DNA of 64,000 bases. Source: Nitrososphaerota archaeon. Lineage in GTDB: Archaea > Thermoproteota > Nitrososphaeria > Nitrososphaerales > Nitrosopumilaceae. The notes under the pieces were generated by a model, which was not told where the DNA came from, did no database searches, and was given only the letters and a program-made list of their open reading frames with translations. The DNA lies in the NCBI GenBank assembly GCA_028866895.1, contig JAGWHF010000005.1, forward strand, positions 22,212 through 86,211. The letters are read 5' to 3'. Shown one piece after another: positions 25,165 through 33,954 of the stretch. Numbering within the stretch: position 1 is the stretch's first letter; the number at the start of each line of letters is the position of its first letter. A program made the translations under genes and the position numbers.

Positions 25165-25230
25165 GAGATCCCTTTCTACAATTCCTATAATAATTTTGAG
25201 AGCTGGACATCACTGATTAAACAATCTCTT

Positions 25231-25238
25231 GATATATA
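25231..25238 (+). promoter_or_regulatory. TATA box of tpiA-ppdK
   Basis: GATATATA is centred 29 nt before the tpiA ATG at 25264, consistent with a nearly leaderless tpiA-ppdK mRNA. Confidence 0.5.
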
Positions 25239-25263
25239 GGACAAGGTAAAAATCGCATAGACG

Positions 25264-25935
25264 ATGTTTATAATCAACTTTAAAAATTATGAGGAAATAG
25301 CTGGAACTAACTCGATAAGGCTGGCAAAGGCCGCCTCCAAGATAGCAAAGAAGCACAAGACAAGAATTGTGGTATGCCCTCCACTACATCTGATATCAGA
25401 GGTAGCAAAACTGCCGGTGGTAGTCTTTTCCCAACATGTGGATAACGCAAAGATTGGGAGTTCTACAGGATTTGCAGTACCGGAGCTTTTGAAAACGTCC
25501 AACGTGGGCGGGTCCCTTGTAAACCACAGCGAGCACCGAATTTCTTACCAAGAGATAGAAGAGATTATCTTCAGACTAAGAAATTTGAAAATGGTCTCGG
25601 TCTTATGCGTGAGAGACGTAGACGAAGCAACGGCCTATGCAAAACTAGGGCCAGATTTCATTGCAATCGAGCCACCTGAACTCATTGGGAGCGGGAAGGC
25701 AGTTTCTCAAGAGAAGCCTGAAATCATAACGGACTCTGTCAAGGCAGTAAAGGAGGCCGGAAATGCCACAAGATTGCTGTGTGGGGCAGGCATTATCTCA
25801 GGCGAGGATGTAAGAAAGGCATTAGACCTAGGAGCAGACGGCATCCTGGTAGCAAGCGGAATCGTGAAGTCTAAGGACTGGGAAAAAGCAATAGAGGAGT
25901 TTTCGCTTGCCTTCAAGAATGCCGGAAAAATTTGA
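25264..25935 (+). CDS. tpiA: triosephosphate isomerase
   Basis: This 223-residue archaeal-type (short) TIM interconverts dihydroxyacetone phosphate and glyceraldehyde 3-phosphate. It starts MFIINFKNYEE with the catalytic Asn/Lys pair. The catalytic His is in VNHSEHRIS, the catalytic Glu in FIAIEPPELIGSG, and the phosphate loop is in LLCGAGIISGEDV and GILVASGIV. The short length is the usual form in archaea. Its end overlaps the start of ppdK by 17-29 nt, so the two gluconeogenic genes are translationally coupled. Confidence 0.95.
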   Translation: MFIINFKNYEEIAGTNSIRLAKAASKIAKKHKTRIVVCPPLHLISEVAKLPVVVFSQHVDNAKIGSSTGFAVPELLKTSNVGGSLVNHSEHRISYQEIEEIIFRLRNLKMVSVLCVRDVDEATAYAKLGPDFIAIEPPELIGSGKAVSQEKPEIITDSVKAVKEAGNATRLLCGAGIISGEDVRKALDLGADGILVASGIVKSKDWEKAIEEFSLAFKNAGKI

Positions 25936-28636
25936 TATTGTACGAAGACAAAATCACATCGTGAGATCGGTTTATTTTTTTAACGAGGGCGATGGCAAAA
26001 ACAAGAGGCTTTTTGGCGGCAAGGGCGCTGGTCTGATGGAGATGACAAAACTTGGCCTTCCCGTGCCACCGGGCTTTACCATAACCACAGAGGTATGTAA
26101 TAGATACTTTAGTAACAAGTGTAGGCTCCCCGAGGCAACTATGTACGAGGTGAATAGGAACATATCCAAGATAGAGAGGAGGACTGGTAGAAAATTTGGC
26201 TCGGAAAAATTACCGCTTTTAGTTTCGGTCAGGTCAGGAGCCGCAGTGTCAATGCCGGGCATGATGGATACAATTCTCAACCTAGGCCTAAATGATAAAA
26301 CAGTCAAAGGACTCGCCAATTCAAGCAACAATCCAAGATTTGCATGGGATTCGTATCTAAGGTTTGTACAATTATTTGGCAAGATAGTCTTCAACATTGA
26401 AGACAAAGAATTCGAGGCCATACTAACATCGATCAAACAAGACCACGGACTAACGGATGACAGCGAAATGAGTGAAAGATTACTGCGAGAGGCGGTTACA
26501 AAATACAAGGGAATTTGTCAACGACATACCAATAGACAGTTTCCAGATGACCCATACAAACAGCTCCAGCTTGCAATAGAGGCAGTCTTCAAGAGCTGGA
26601 TTGGAAGACGCGCGGTGGCGTATAGAGAAAAATACAATATCACGAAGGATGTTGCAAGCGGAACGGCGGTCAACGTAGTGGCAATGGTCTTTGGAAACAT
26701 GGGAACCGATAGTGCTACCGGGGTGGTATTCACCAGAGATCCCACAAACGGATCTAAAAAGATTTTTGGCGAATATCTTGTAAATGCCCAAGGAGAAGAT
26801 GTGGTGGCAGGGATCAGAACGCCGCAGCAGATAGACAAGTTGGCCATGGAGATGCCAGTAACATTCAAGCGCCTTCTTAGATCCTGTAAAAGGCTAGAGA
26901 AACACTACAAGGAACCGCAAGACATCGAGTTTACGATAGAAAGGGGCAAGTTATACATCCTGCAGACAAGGTCTGCCAAAATGAATGCCACAGCCATGAT
27001 AAGGACTTCGATTGACATGGTCAACGAGAGAATGATTACCAGAAAGCAGTCAATCATGAGAATTCAGGCCGAAGACCTCGACCAAATACTTCACAGGACA
27101 ATCGATGCATCTTACACAACAGGAATCAAACCGGTTGCAAGTGGAATACCTGCCTCGCCCGGTGCTGCTTCAGGTCAGGTAATTTTTGACGTTAACAGAG
27201 CCATCTCAGACAGTAAGAAAGGAAATCAAGTCATACTTGTAAGAGAGGAGACTAAACCTGAAGACGTTCCAGCATTTTTTTCCTCGGCAGGCATACTCAC
27301 AAGCAAGGGAGGTAAGACATCACATGCTGCTGTGGTCGCACGTGGAATGGGAAGGCCTTGCATCGTTGGGTGTGCAAAAATCATAATCGATTATTCCACA
27401 AAAAAATTTTCTGTGAACGGCCGCACGGTTAACGAGGGGGACATCATAACCATAGACGGAACTTCCGGAAATGTTTACGAGGGAAGCATGCCTACGTTAC
27501 CCCCAAAACTCACAGACGATGTCAGGAAAATCCTTGACTGGGCCGGCGATTTTAAGACCCTTGAGATCAGGGCAAATGCAGATACCCAGGAGAGTGCGAG
27601 GCTTGCCCGCACCTACGGTGCGAGTGGAATAGGATTGTGCCGTACCGAGAGGATGTTCAACGCGCATGGTAGACTCGCAACTTTTGTTGACCTCATAATG
27701 GCAGAGACGGATGATTCCAGAAGGGCCACGCTCCAGAAGCTTGGAGTATTACAAAAACAGGATTTCAAGGAGATTCTTCAGATCATGGGAGGATGTAGTG
27801 TAACCATTAGGCTTCTGGATCCACCTTTGCATGAATTTCTTCCAAGTCTAGAATCCTCCATCTATAAGGTCAGCGGCCTCGAAAAAGGCGGTGATACTCC
27901 AGCCATGAGAGATGCGCAGCGAGTCCTTCAACGAGTAAGGGATCTTGTCGAAGTAAATCCCATGATGGGCCACCGCGGCGTCAGGATAGGCATCACCCAC
28001 CCGGAGATCTATGAGATGCAGATAAGGGCAGTATGCGAAGCGGCGGCAGAGCTTGAGAGCGAAAAGATCAAAGTCCACCCCCAAATAATGGTCCCCCAAG
28101 TGGGATGCAAAAAAGAGCTGGATTACATCAAAAAAATCTATGAATCGGTAAAATCCGAAGTTGAATCAAGGACAGGCATAAAGTTGAAGATAAGTTTTGG
28201 TACGATGATGGAGGTGGTAAGGGCGTGTCTTACCGCCGACGAGATTGCAGGAGCCGTAGATTTTTTCAGCTTCGGAACAAATGATCTTACCCAAGCCGTA
28301 TTCAGCTTCAGCAGGGAAGATGCAGAGGGCAAGTTCCTTCCACAATACATAGAGAAAGAGATTCTGGCGGAAAACCCCTTCCAATCCCTAGACACAAAAG
28401 GAATCGGCAGCCTGATTGGACTTGCCACATCCAAAGGAAGGAGTGTCAAGACCGCCTTGGAAATCGGCATATGCGGGGAGCATGGGGGAGACCCAAAATC
28501 CATAAAGTTCTTCCACAAGACAGGCCTGACATACGTAAGTGCGTCCCCCCACAGGATCCCCATAGCAATACTTGCCGCGGCACAGGCGGCTATCGAGCAC
28601 GGACAGCCCAAAAAGAGGGCCCGCATGCTCGCATAA
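25907..28636 (+). CDS. ppdK: pyruvate, phosphate dikinase
   Basis: PPDK makes phosphoenolpyruvate from pyruvate, ATP and phosphate, a key gluconeogenic step in autotrophic thaumarchaea. The protein has 909 residues (905 from the second Met at 25919). The N-terminal nucleotide-binding domain includes GGKGAGLMEMTKLGLPVPPGF. The swivelling phosphohistidine domain has GGKTSHAAVVARGMGRPC with His473 as phosphocarrier. The C-terminal PEP/pyruvate TIM barrel ends in the active Cys856 of ICGEHGGDP. All catalytic parts are present. It is co-transcribed with tpiA and followed 50 nt later by an XRE-CBS regulator. Confidence 0.96.
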   Translation: MPSRMPEKFDIVRRQNHIVRSVYFFNEGDGKNKRLFGGKGAGLMEMTKLGLPVPPGFTITTEVCNRYFSNKCRLPEATMYEVNRNISKIERRTGRKFGSEKLPLLVSVRSGAAVSMPGMMDTILNLGLNDKTVKGLANSSNNPRFAWDSYLRFVQLFGKIVFNIEDKEFEAILTSIKQDHGLTDDSEMSERLLREAVTKYKGICQRHTNRQFPDDPYKQLQLAIEAVFKSWIGRRAVAYREKYNITKDVASGTAVNVVAMVFGNMGTDSATGVVFTRDPTNGSKKIFGEYLVNAQGEDVVAGIRTPQQIDKLAMEMPVTFKRLLRSCKRLEKHYKEPQDIEFTIERGKLYILQTRSAKMNATAMIRTSIDMVNERMITRKQSIMRIQAEDLDQILHRTIDASYTTGIKPVASGIPASPGAASGQVIFDVNRAISDSKKGNQVILVREETKPEDVPAFFSSAGILTSKGGKTSHAAVVARGMGRPCIVGCAKIIIDYSTKKFSVNGRTVNEGDIITIDGTSGNVYEGSMPTLPPKLTDDVRKILDWAGDFKTLEIRANADTQESARLARTYGASGIGLCRTERMFNAHGRLATFVDLIMAETDDSRRATLQKLGVLQKQDFKEILQIMGGCSVTIRLLDPPLHEFLPSLESSIYKVSGLEKGGDTPAMRDAQRVLQRVRDLVEVNPMMGHRGVRIGITHPEIYEMQIRAVCEAAAELESEKIKVHPQIMVPQVGCKKELDYIKKIYESVKSEVESRTGIKLKISFGTMMEVVRACLTADEIAGAVDFFSFGTNDLTQAVFSFSREDAEGKFLPQYIEKEILAENPFQSLDTKGIGSLIGLATSKGRSVKTALEIGICGEHGGDPKSIKFFHKTGLTYVSASPHRIPIAILAAAQAAIEHGQPKKRARMLA

Positions 28637-28686
28637 GGCATAATCGCTAAAACTGAAATACGGAGTAAGAGTAATTCAAGACGCAT

Positions 28687-29241
28687 ATGTTACCCCGACT
28701 CGAATCAATAAAACAGGCCAGGTTGAAGATAGGCCTGACACAACAAAAGCTGGCTTCCCTTACTGGGGTCAGCACCTCGATGATAAACCAGATTGAATCC
28801 GGAAGGTGCCAGCCGAGCTATGCCACGGCAAGGAAAATATTCGAGGTCTTGTGGTCGCTTGAGAGCCAGTCTTCCATGAAGGCAGGGCATATTTGCAGTA
28901 AGGAAATTGTCAAATTAAAGACAAGCGATACTCTTCATGATGCAATAAAAAAGATGCAGGATTTGTCAATAAGTCAGGTTCCCGTTTTTGACGGGAGTGA
29001 AGTAGTGGGCCTCATAACAGAGGACGGTATTGTGAAACACCTCGTAGATAATGATGAAACGCAGCGGAAGAAGATCAGGCTCTCTGAAATTATGGAGCCG
29101 CGGCCGCCAATTGTAGATTATGACACCCCAGTTAAGACCTTGGTGTCCCTGATAAGATATTCAAAGTGCGTCCTCGTTTCAAAACAGAGCAAGATTGTCG
29201 GCATCATAACGGCGTCTGACACCTTGAAATTAATAGAATAA
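28687..29241 (+). CDS. XRE-type helix-turn-helix regulator with two CBS domains
   Basis: This 184-residue protein has an N-terminal XRE/Cro helix-turn-helix (IKQARLKIGLTQQKLASLTG, then STSMINQIESGRCQPSYATA, residues 7-50). A CBS pair follows: CBS1 about 70-120 with LHDAIKKMQDLSISQVPVFD and GLITEDGI, CBS2 about 130-184 with VVDYDTPVKTL and GIITASDTL (reading IVDYDTPVKTL in the protein). CBS pairs usually bind adenine nucleotides, so this is probably an energy-charge-responsive regulator. It lies 50 nt after ppdK on the same strand, making control of the tpiA-ppdK operon or of neighbouring carbon metabolism plausible but unproven. Confidence 0.88.
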   Translation: MLPRLESIKQARLKIGLTQQKLASLTGVSTSMINQIESGRCQPSYATARKIFEVLWSLESQSSMKAGHICSKEIVKLKTSDTLHDAIKKMQDLSISQVPVFDGSEVVGLITEDGIVKHLVDNDETQRKKIRLSEIMEPRPPIVDYDTPVKTLVSLIRYSKCVLVSKQSKIVGIITASDTLKLIE

Positions 29242-29248
29242 GAGCTAG

Positions 29249-29641
29249 CTACGGATGTGAGCACAATTCTGCAAGTACTCCATGAAGCGATTTAGGATGT
29301 ATGAATGTGATTTTAGTCCCACGAGATCCCGGCCTAACGTCTCCTAAAAATCTCACTCCCCTATCCTTCATTCTCTCAACTTCGCCATCAATTTTTTCCG
29401 TTTCAAGCGCAATGTGATGAAGCCCCTCCCCGCGGCTTTCAAGGAATTTCTTTATGGGGCTGTTTGCCCTTGTTGCCTCCATAAGTTCGATCCTCGAGTT
29501 GTCAAGATGCAATATGGCTACTCTTACCCCCTCCGTCTCAACACTCTCAAATTCTACCTCCTTCACGCCAAGCGCGTCTTGGTATTCCTTTACAGCCTCT
29601 TCCAAGTTATTGACAGCAATTGCAACATGATCTATCCTCAA
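29249..29641 (-). CDS. mce: methylmalonyl-CoA epimerase
   Basis: This 130-residue vicinal-oxygen-chelate protein has two beta-alpha-beta modules: IDHVAIAVNNLEEAVKEYQ at the start and GLHHIALETEKIDGEVERM in the middle, ending FIHPKSLHGVLAEL. The metal-ligand His and Glu positions of the family are in DHVAI, GLHHIAL and GVLAEL. It converts (S)- to (R)-methylmalonyl-CoA, the form used by the mutase. It is the last gene of the meaB-mcmA-mce operon, one base after the mcmA stop, and converges with the XRE-CBS gene. Confidence 0.93.
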   Translation of the reverse strand: MRIDHVAIAVNNLEEAVKEYQDALGVKEVEFESVETEGVRVAILHLDNSRIELMEATRANSPIKKFLESRGEGLHHIALETEKIDGEVERMKDRGVRFLGDVRPGSRGTKITFIHPKSLHGVLAELCSHP

Positions 29642-29642
29642 G

Positions 29643-31214
29643 CTAGAAAGACTCCTTTGGACGATATATGCCGAAAACTTCTCTAAAGGTATTGCTTATC
29701 TCCCCCAGTGTAGAATAACTGCGTACTGATTCAAGTATGTATGGCATGAGGTTTTCCTCCTTCTCAGCAGCATCTTTCATCTTCGAAAGCGCCGAATCCA
29801 CCTTTTTATTGTCTCTACTGCTACGCAGGTTAGCCAAGTTTTCCTTCTGCTTTACCTGTATGCTGTCATCAATCCTCATTATTTCTTGTTTCTCATCAGC
29901 AGAATCCGTAAATTTGTTTACACCTACTATTATCCTTTCATTACCATCTATCTCTTTTTTCAGCCTGTATGCATTCTGCCGAATCTCGGACTGGAAGAAT
30001 CCCCGTTCAATGCCTGCAAGCGAGCCCCCCATCCTGTCAATTCTTCTGAGGTACTTGTTTACCTCTTCTTCTATCTTGTCTGTAAGATATTCTACATAAT
30101 GGGATCCTGCCAGCGGATCTACGGTCTTGGTGATCCCGCTTTCATGTCCTACAATCTGTTGTGTTCTGAGCGCAATCTTAACTGCGGCCTCGGTTGGTAG
30201 TGCCAACGCCTCATCTTTTGAATTTGTGTGCAACGATTGACAACCTCCCAGCACCGCGGCCATTGATTGTATGGCCACTCTTACGATGTTGTTGTCAGGT
30301 TGTTGCGCCGTCAGGGATTCTCCACTTGTCTGCACATGGAACTTTAGCTGCATTGATTTTTTGTCCCTTGCATGAAACCTCTCCTTGACTATCTTCGCAT
30401 AAATCCTTCTTGCAGCTCTAAACTTGGCCACCTCCTCGAGGAACTCGCTGGTGCAGCAAAAGAAGAATGAAAGGCGCGGTGCAAAGTCATCAATCTTTTG
30501 CCCGCGTTCTAGGCATGTCTCGATATATTCGACAGCATTTGCGATCGTAAAGGCAACCTCCTGTATTGCGTTGCACCCAGCCTCCCTCATATGATAGCCC
30601 GAAATCGAGATCGGGTACCATTGTGGGACCTTCTTTGAACAATACTCTATCATGTCACCTATCAGGCGCATCGAGGGCCTAGGTGGATAAATGTAGGTGT
30701 TCCTTGCGATGTATTCCTTCAGGATGTCATTCTGTGTAGTACCCCTCAATTGCTCGCTTTTTACTCCTTGCGCCTCGCCCGTTGCAATATAGAATGAAAG
30801 AAGCGTGGAAGCAGTGGCGTTAATCGTCATCGACGTGCTTACCTTGTCAAGCGGGATTCCGTTAAAACACGTCATCATGTCCTTCAGTGATGTTATCGAA
30901 ACACCAACCTTCCCCACCTCACCTTCGGCGTGAGGGTCATCGGCATCATAGCCAATCTGGGTTGGCAGATCAAACGCCATGCTAAGCCCCGTTTGTCCCC
31001 GTTCCAACAGATACTTGAAGCGTCCGTTCGTCTGTTCCGCCGTGCCAAACCCAGTATACTGCCTCATAGTCCAGAGTCTGTCGCGATACATTCCGGGATG
31101 TATCCCCCTTGTGAAAGGATACTTGCCTGGTTGCTCAAGCCTGCTTTTCGGCTTTACCTTAGAGTCGTAGTACTTTTTTACCGCGATGTTTGAATCTGTC
31201 TTTATCTTCTCCAT
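29643..31214 (-). CDS. mcmA: methylmalonyl-CoA mutase, large catalytic (alpha) chain
   Basis: This 523-residue TIM-barrel subunit isomerises (R)-methylmalonyl-CoA to succinyl-CoA with adenosylcobalamin. Diagnostic segments are FTRGIHPGMYRDRLWTMRQY, GLSMAFDLPTQIGYD, TMTINATASTLLSFY, QISGESLTAQQPDNN-type (here HVQTSGESLTAQQPDNN) and QIVGHESGITKTVDPLAGS. The cobalamin-binding domain is on a separate protein (mcmB, 32245), the archaeal two-chain arrangement. It lies between meaB and mce with spacers of 4 and 1 nt. In the 3-hydroxypropionate/4-hydroxybutyrate cycle this step produces succinyl-CoA. Confidence 0.95.
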   Translation of the reverse strand: MEKIKTDSNIAVKKYYDSKVKPKSRLEQPGKYPFTRGIHPGMYRDRLWTMRQYTGFGTAEQTNGRFKYLLERGQTGLSMAFDLPTQIGYDADDPHAEGEVGKVGVSITSLKDMMTCFNGIPLDKVSTSMTINATASTLLSFYIATGEAQGVKSEQLRGTTQNDILKEYIARNTYIYPPRPSMRLIGDMIEYCSKKVPQWYPISISGYHMREAGCNAIQEVAFTIANAVEYIETCLERGQKIDDFAPRLSFFFCCTSEFLEEVAKFRAARRIYAKIVKERFHARDKKSMQLKFHVQTSGESLTAQQPDNNIVRVAIQSMAAVLGGCQSLHTNSKDEALALPTEAAVKIALRTQQIVGHESGITKTVDPLAGSHYVEYLTDKIEEEVNKYLRRIDRMGGSLAGIERGFFQSEIRQNAYRLKKEIDGNERIIVGVNKFTDSADEKQEIMRIDDSIQVKQKENLANLRSSRDNKKVDSALSKMKDAAEKEENLMPYILESVRSYSTLGEISNTFREVFGIYRPKESF

Positions 31215-31218
31215 ATGT

Positions 31219-32202
31219 TCACCTCAAAAGTCTAGAGATTTTCTCAGCGGCAGCAAAAGGGTCCATCTTCCTTTTCTGGACATTTTTCAGGTATCTAGCA
31301 TAGGCGCTGCTTGAATCAAGCATGTTGCTAACTTTATTTTTGACATTATTTAAAACAATGTCCCGAAGCTCGTAATCGAGCCTTGTCAGTTCGCTTTGTT
31401 TCTTCGAGTTCTTACGTGATTCCATTAGATCCTGCAACACCGTAGCGAATTCTTTGATGCCCTTGCCTGTTTTGGCCGACGTCAACAGGACAGAGGGATT
31501 TTTTTCTGACATTCCTATAAAATCCCTCACCGAGTCAAAGAGCTGGTTTGCCCCAGGTAGATCGCCCTTGTTTATCAGATAGACGTCCCCAATCTCAGTC
31601 AGGCCTGCCTTTATTGTTTGAATATTGTCGCCCGTATTAGGGTTAAAGACTACAACGGTAACGTCCGCGACCTTTGATATGTCCACCTCAGTTTGGCCAG
31701 CCCCAACACTCTCAATAATAACCGGATCAAAACCTGCAAATTCGAGGACCCTTATGCTGTTCCGAAGGGCCATGGATATAGCTCCTGTCGCCCCTCTAGA
31801 AGCCATACTTCTGATATACGTACCCGAATCTGTAGATTCGGTCATCCTGACCCTGTCCCCTAGAATGGCACCTCCAGTGATATGGCTTGTCGGGTCAATG
31901 GCAAGGACCGCCGTCTTGCACCCAAGTTTGTTGAGTTCAATGCTGGTCTTGTCTATCAGGGTGCTCTTCCCCGCCCCGGCGGGTCCAGTTATTCCAATGA
32001 TAAAAGACCTACCAGTAGATTTGAATATTTTTTTAATCAGATCACGGCCCTCTTTACCGCCATCCTCAACCATCGATATTGCCCTAGCTATGGCCCTCCT
32101 CCTACCTTGCCTAAGCTCTCTGACAAGATCCATTAGGTCAGTTCTCCAGAACCCACAATAAATCCTTGTTGAAGTAACAAGACCGTCATTTGCTTGGGCC
32201 AT
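31219..32202 (-). CDS. meaB: MeaB/ArgK-type G3E GTPase, methylmalonyl-CoA mutase chaperone
   Basis: This 327-residue P-loop GTPase has Walker A GITGPAGAGKSTLID near residue 70, the switch region AIDPTSHITGGAILGDRVRM, Walker B VIIESVGAGQTEVD and the guanine-specificity loop YLINKGDLPGA. MeaB proteins gate adenosylcobalamin loading and protect the mutase from inactivation. It is the first gene of meaB-mcmA-mce. The start is likely the ATG at 32202, though a shorter start within the N-terminal 25 residues is possible. It is divergent from mcmB with 42 nt between, so one promoter region serves the whole mutase system. Confidence 0.92.
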   Translation of the reverse strand: MAQANDGLVTSTRIYCGFWRTDLMDLVRELRQGRRRAIARAISMVEDGGKEGRDLIKKIFKSTGRSFIIGITGPAGAGKSTLIDKTSIELNKLGCKTAVLAIDPTSHITGGAILGDRVRMTESTDSGTYIRSMASRGATGAISMALRNSIRVLEFAGFDPVIIESVGAGQTEVDISKVADVTVVVFNPNTGDNIQTIKAGLTEIGDVYLINKGDLPGANQLFDSVRDFIGMSEKNPSVLLTSAKTGKGIKEFATVLQDLMESRKNSKKQSELTRLDYELRDIVLNNVKNKVSNMLDSSSAYARYLKNVQKRKMDPFAAAEKISRLLR

Positions 32203-32244
32203 TTCAAATAAAGGTTTTAAGACCCGTGCTGCAATTCCATTATC

Positions 32245-32667
32245 ATGTCACAGAAAACGCAGACGAAGCGGGTCAGAATACTCGTTTCGAAGCTGGGTTT
32301 GGACGGGCACGACAGGGGCGCACTTGTCCTATGCAGGGCCTTCAGGGATGCCGGAATGGAGGTGATATATTCAGGATTGTTCGCCACGCCTGAGAGAGTA
32401 GCCCAAATTGCCGAAGATGAGGATGTCGATGTCATAGCACTGAGCCTTCTCAATGGTGCACATCTGACACTTTTCCCCCGTGTTGTCAAGGCTCTCAAGG
32501 AGAAGGGAATCAACGACGTGCTGGTGATAGGAGGCGGAGTAATCCCACATGAAGATAAAACAGAGCTGGAAAAGTCAGGAGTGCAAGGAAATTTCGGTCC
32601 AGGAACCCCGCTTCCGGCAATTATCGATTTTATTCAGGCCAATCTTGTAAAAAACAGGAAGATATAG
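32245..32667 (+). CDS. mcmB: methylmalonyl-CoA mutase, cobalamin-binding small chain
   Basis: This 140-residue B12-binding domain has the DxHxxG motif in LGLDGHDRGALVLCRAFRDAG (His is the lower cobalt ligand), then DVIALSLLNGAH and VLVIGGGVIP. The C-terminus FGPGTPLPAIIDFI is typical of the mutase small chain. It combines with McmA. It is divergent from the meaB-mcmA-mce operon and convergent with ilvC, whose stop is three bases after its own. Confidence 0.94.
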   Translation: MSQKTQTKRVRILVSKLGLDGHDRGALVLCRAFRDAGMEVIYSGLFATPERVAQIAEDEDVDVIALSLLNGAHLTLFPRVVKALKEKGINDVLVIGGGVIPHEDKTELEKSGVQGNFGPGTPLPAIIDFIQANLVKNRKI

Positions 32668-32669
32668 TG

Positions 32670-33668
32670 CTATTCTGTGGAACCGGGCCACATCATACTC
32701 CGCATCCGCTTTCCTACCTGCTCTATCTGGTGTGATTCTATTTCTTTCATGTATCTGTCAAATGCGTTCTTTCCATTTTTGGCATAATCACTTGTCCATT
32801 CCTGATTGAATGTTCCGTCCTGGATCATTTTCAATGCTTTCTTCATCTTTTCCTTTACTTCCCTATCCATCACCATAGGACCGCGAGTCAGGCCTCCATA
32901 TCGTGCAGTCTCACTAACTCTTCGATACATTCCGGCAATGCCGTATCTCTGGATCATGTCTACTATCAACTTGAGTTCATGAAGCACTTCAAAGTAAGCT
33001 ATCTCCGGCTGGTACCCAGATTCAACCAAAGTCTCAAATGCATTCATTACCATGGATGCCGAACCGCCACAAAGATCAACTTGTTCACCGAACCAGTCTG
33101 TCTCCACCTCTTCCTTGAAGGTGGTTTCTATGACGCCTGCCCTAGTGCTCCCAATCCCCTTTGCTATCGCAAGAGTCCTATCCCACGCCATCTTTGTATG
33201 ATCCTGATAAACTGCAACGATTGATGGGGTACCAAATCCCTGCTGATATGTTTCACGGACCTTTGAACCGGGCCCTTTTGGAGCGACCATAATCACGTCT
33301 ACGTCGTGTGGAGGAACAATCCATTTCCAGTGTATTGCTGCCCCGTGAGAGAATGACAAGGCCTTTCCAGCCTTGAGATGAGGAGATATCTCATCTTTGT
33401 ATACCTGAGCCTGAACCATGTCCGGGATAAGGACGTGGATTATGTCGGCCTTTGCACATGCCTCTTTTACAGGCATTACCTCATGCCCGTCATCTCGTGC
33501 CTTTTTCCAGCTTCCGCCGGACTGGTTCACGCCAACTATCACATTAAAACCTGAATCTTTTAGGTTGTTCGCCTGTGCGTTCCCTTGTATCCCATAACCT
33601 ATCACAGCTATTATCTGGTTTTTTAAAGAATCAGCCTTTACGTCAGAGTCCTTCCAACTTCTTGCCAT
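32670..33668 (-). CDS. ilvC: ketol-acid reductoisomerase
   Basis: This 332-residue class I KARI converts 2-acetolactate or acetohydroxybutyrate to the dihydroxy acid in valine/isoleucine synthesis. The NADPH-binding Rossmann motif is GYGIQGNAQANNLKDSG, followed by FSHGAAIHWKWIVPP and MVAPKGPGSKVR. The knotted C-terminal domain has ETDWFGEQVDLCGG with the Mg ligands and ends with an EARGG-like YGIAGMYRRVSETARYGGLT. No other ilv gene is adjacent. It is monocistronic, divergent from the response-regulator region. Confidence 0.95.
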   Translation of the reverse strand: MARSWKDSDVKADSLKNQIIAVIGYGIQGNAQANNLKDSGFNVIVGVNQSGGSWKKARDDGHEVMPVKEACAKADIIHVLIPDMVQAQVYKDEISPHLKAGKALSFSHGAAIHWKWIVPPHDVDVIMVAPKGPGSKVRETYQQGFGTPSIVAVYQDHTKMAWDRTLAIAKGIGSTRAGVIETTFKEEVETDWFGEQVDLCGGSASMVMNAFETLVESGYQPEIAYFEVLHELKLIVDMIQRYGIAGMYRRVSETARYGGLTRGPMVMDREVKEKMKKALKMIQDGTFNQEWTSDYAKNGKNAFDRYMKEIESHQIEQVGKRMRSMMWPGSTE

Positions 33669-33720
33669 GCGTTGCCCTTATTTTCGATGTAAATAAAAAT
33701 GTAGATTCCTTTTTGCCAAG

Positions 33721-33841
33721 ATGGGAAAATCCAGCGTCTTACCACAATCCCAACCCAAAAGTGAGGATGCTATTGAAAGAACCAGACATAACAATAGTGC
33801 AGGATGAACAGTCCCCACCATTGGCCTTTCTAGGCCAATGG
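33721..33841 (+). other. possible very small transcript: 28-codon frame with promoter and hairpin
   Basis: An AT-rich TATA-like run (AAATAAAA, 33691-33698) lies 26 nt before ATG 33721. A frame of 28 codons runs to TGA 33805-33807. Eleven bases later CCATTGGCCT (33818-33827) and AGGCCAATGG (33832-33841) form a perfect 10-bp stem with a TTCT loop. The spacing looks like a minimal transcription unit in the ilvC/response-regulator spacer. However, the peptide has no recognisable features, and the hairpin could instead belong to the response regulator's promoter. Confidence 0.3.
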
Positions 33842-33954
33842 AAAAGCTGGAAGTTGTACCGATCTCCAGATTTGGCGGCTTTGTGGTAAATTGCATCCCA
33901 TTTCCAGAATTTGGAGATTTTAATCCAATAGATACCTTAAATAGTAAACAAACC

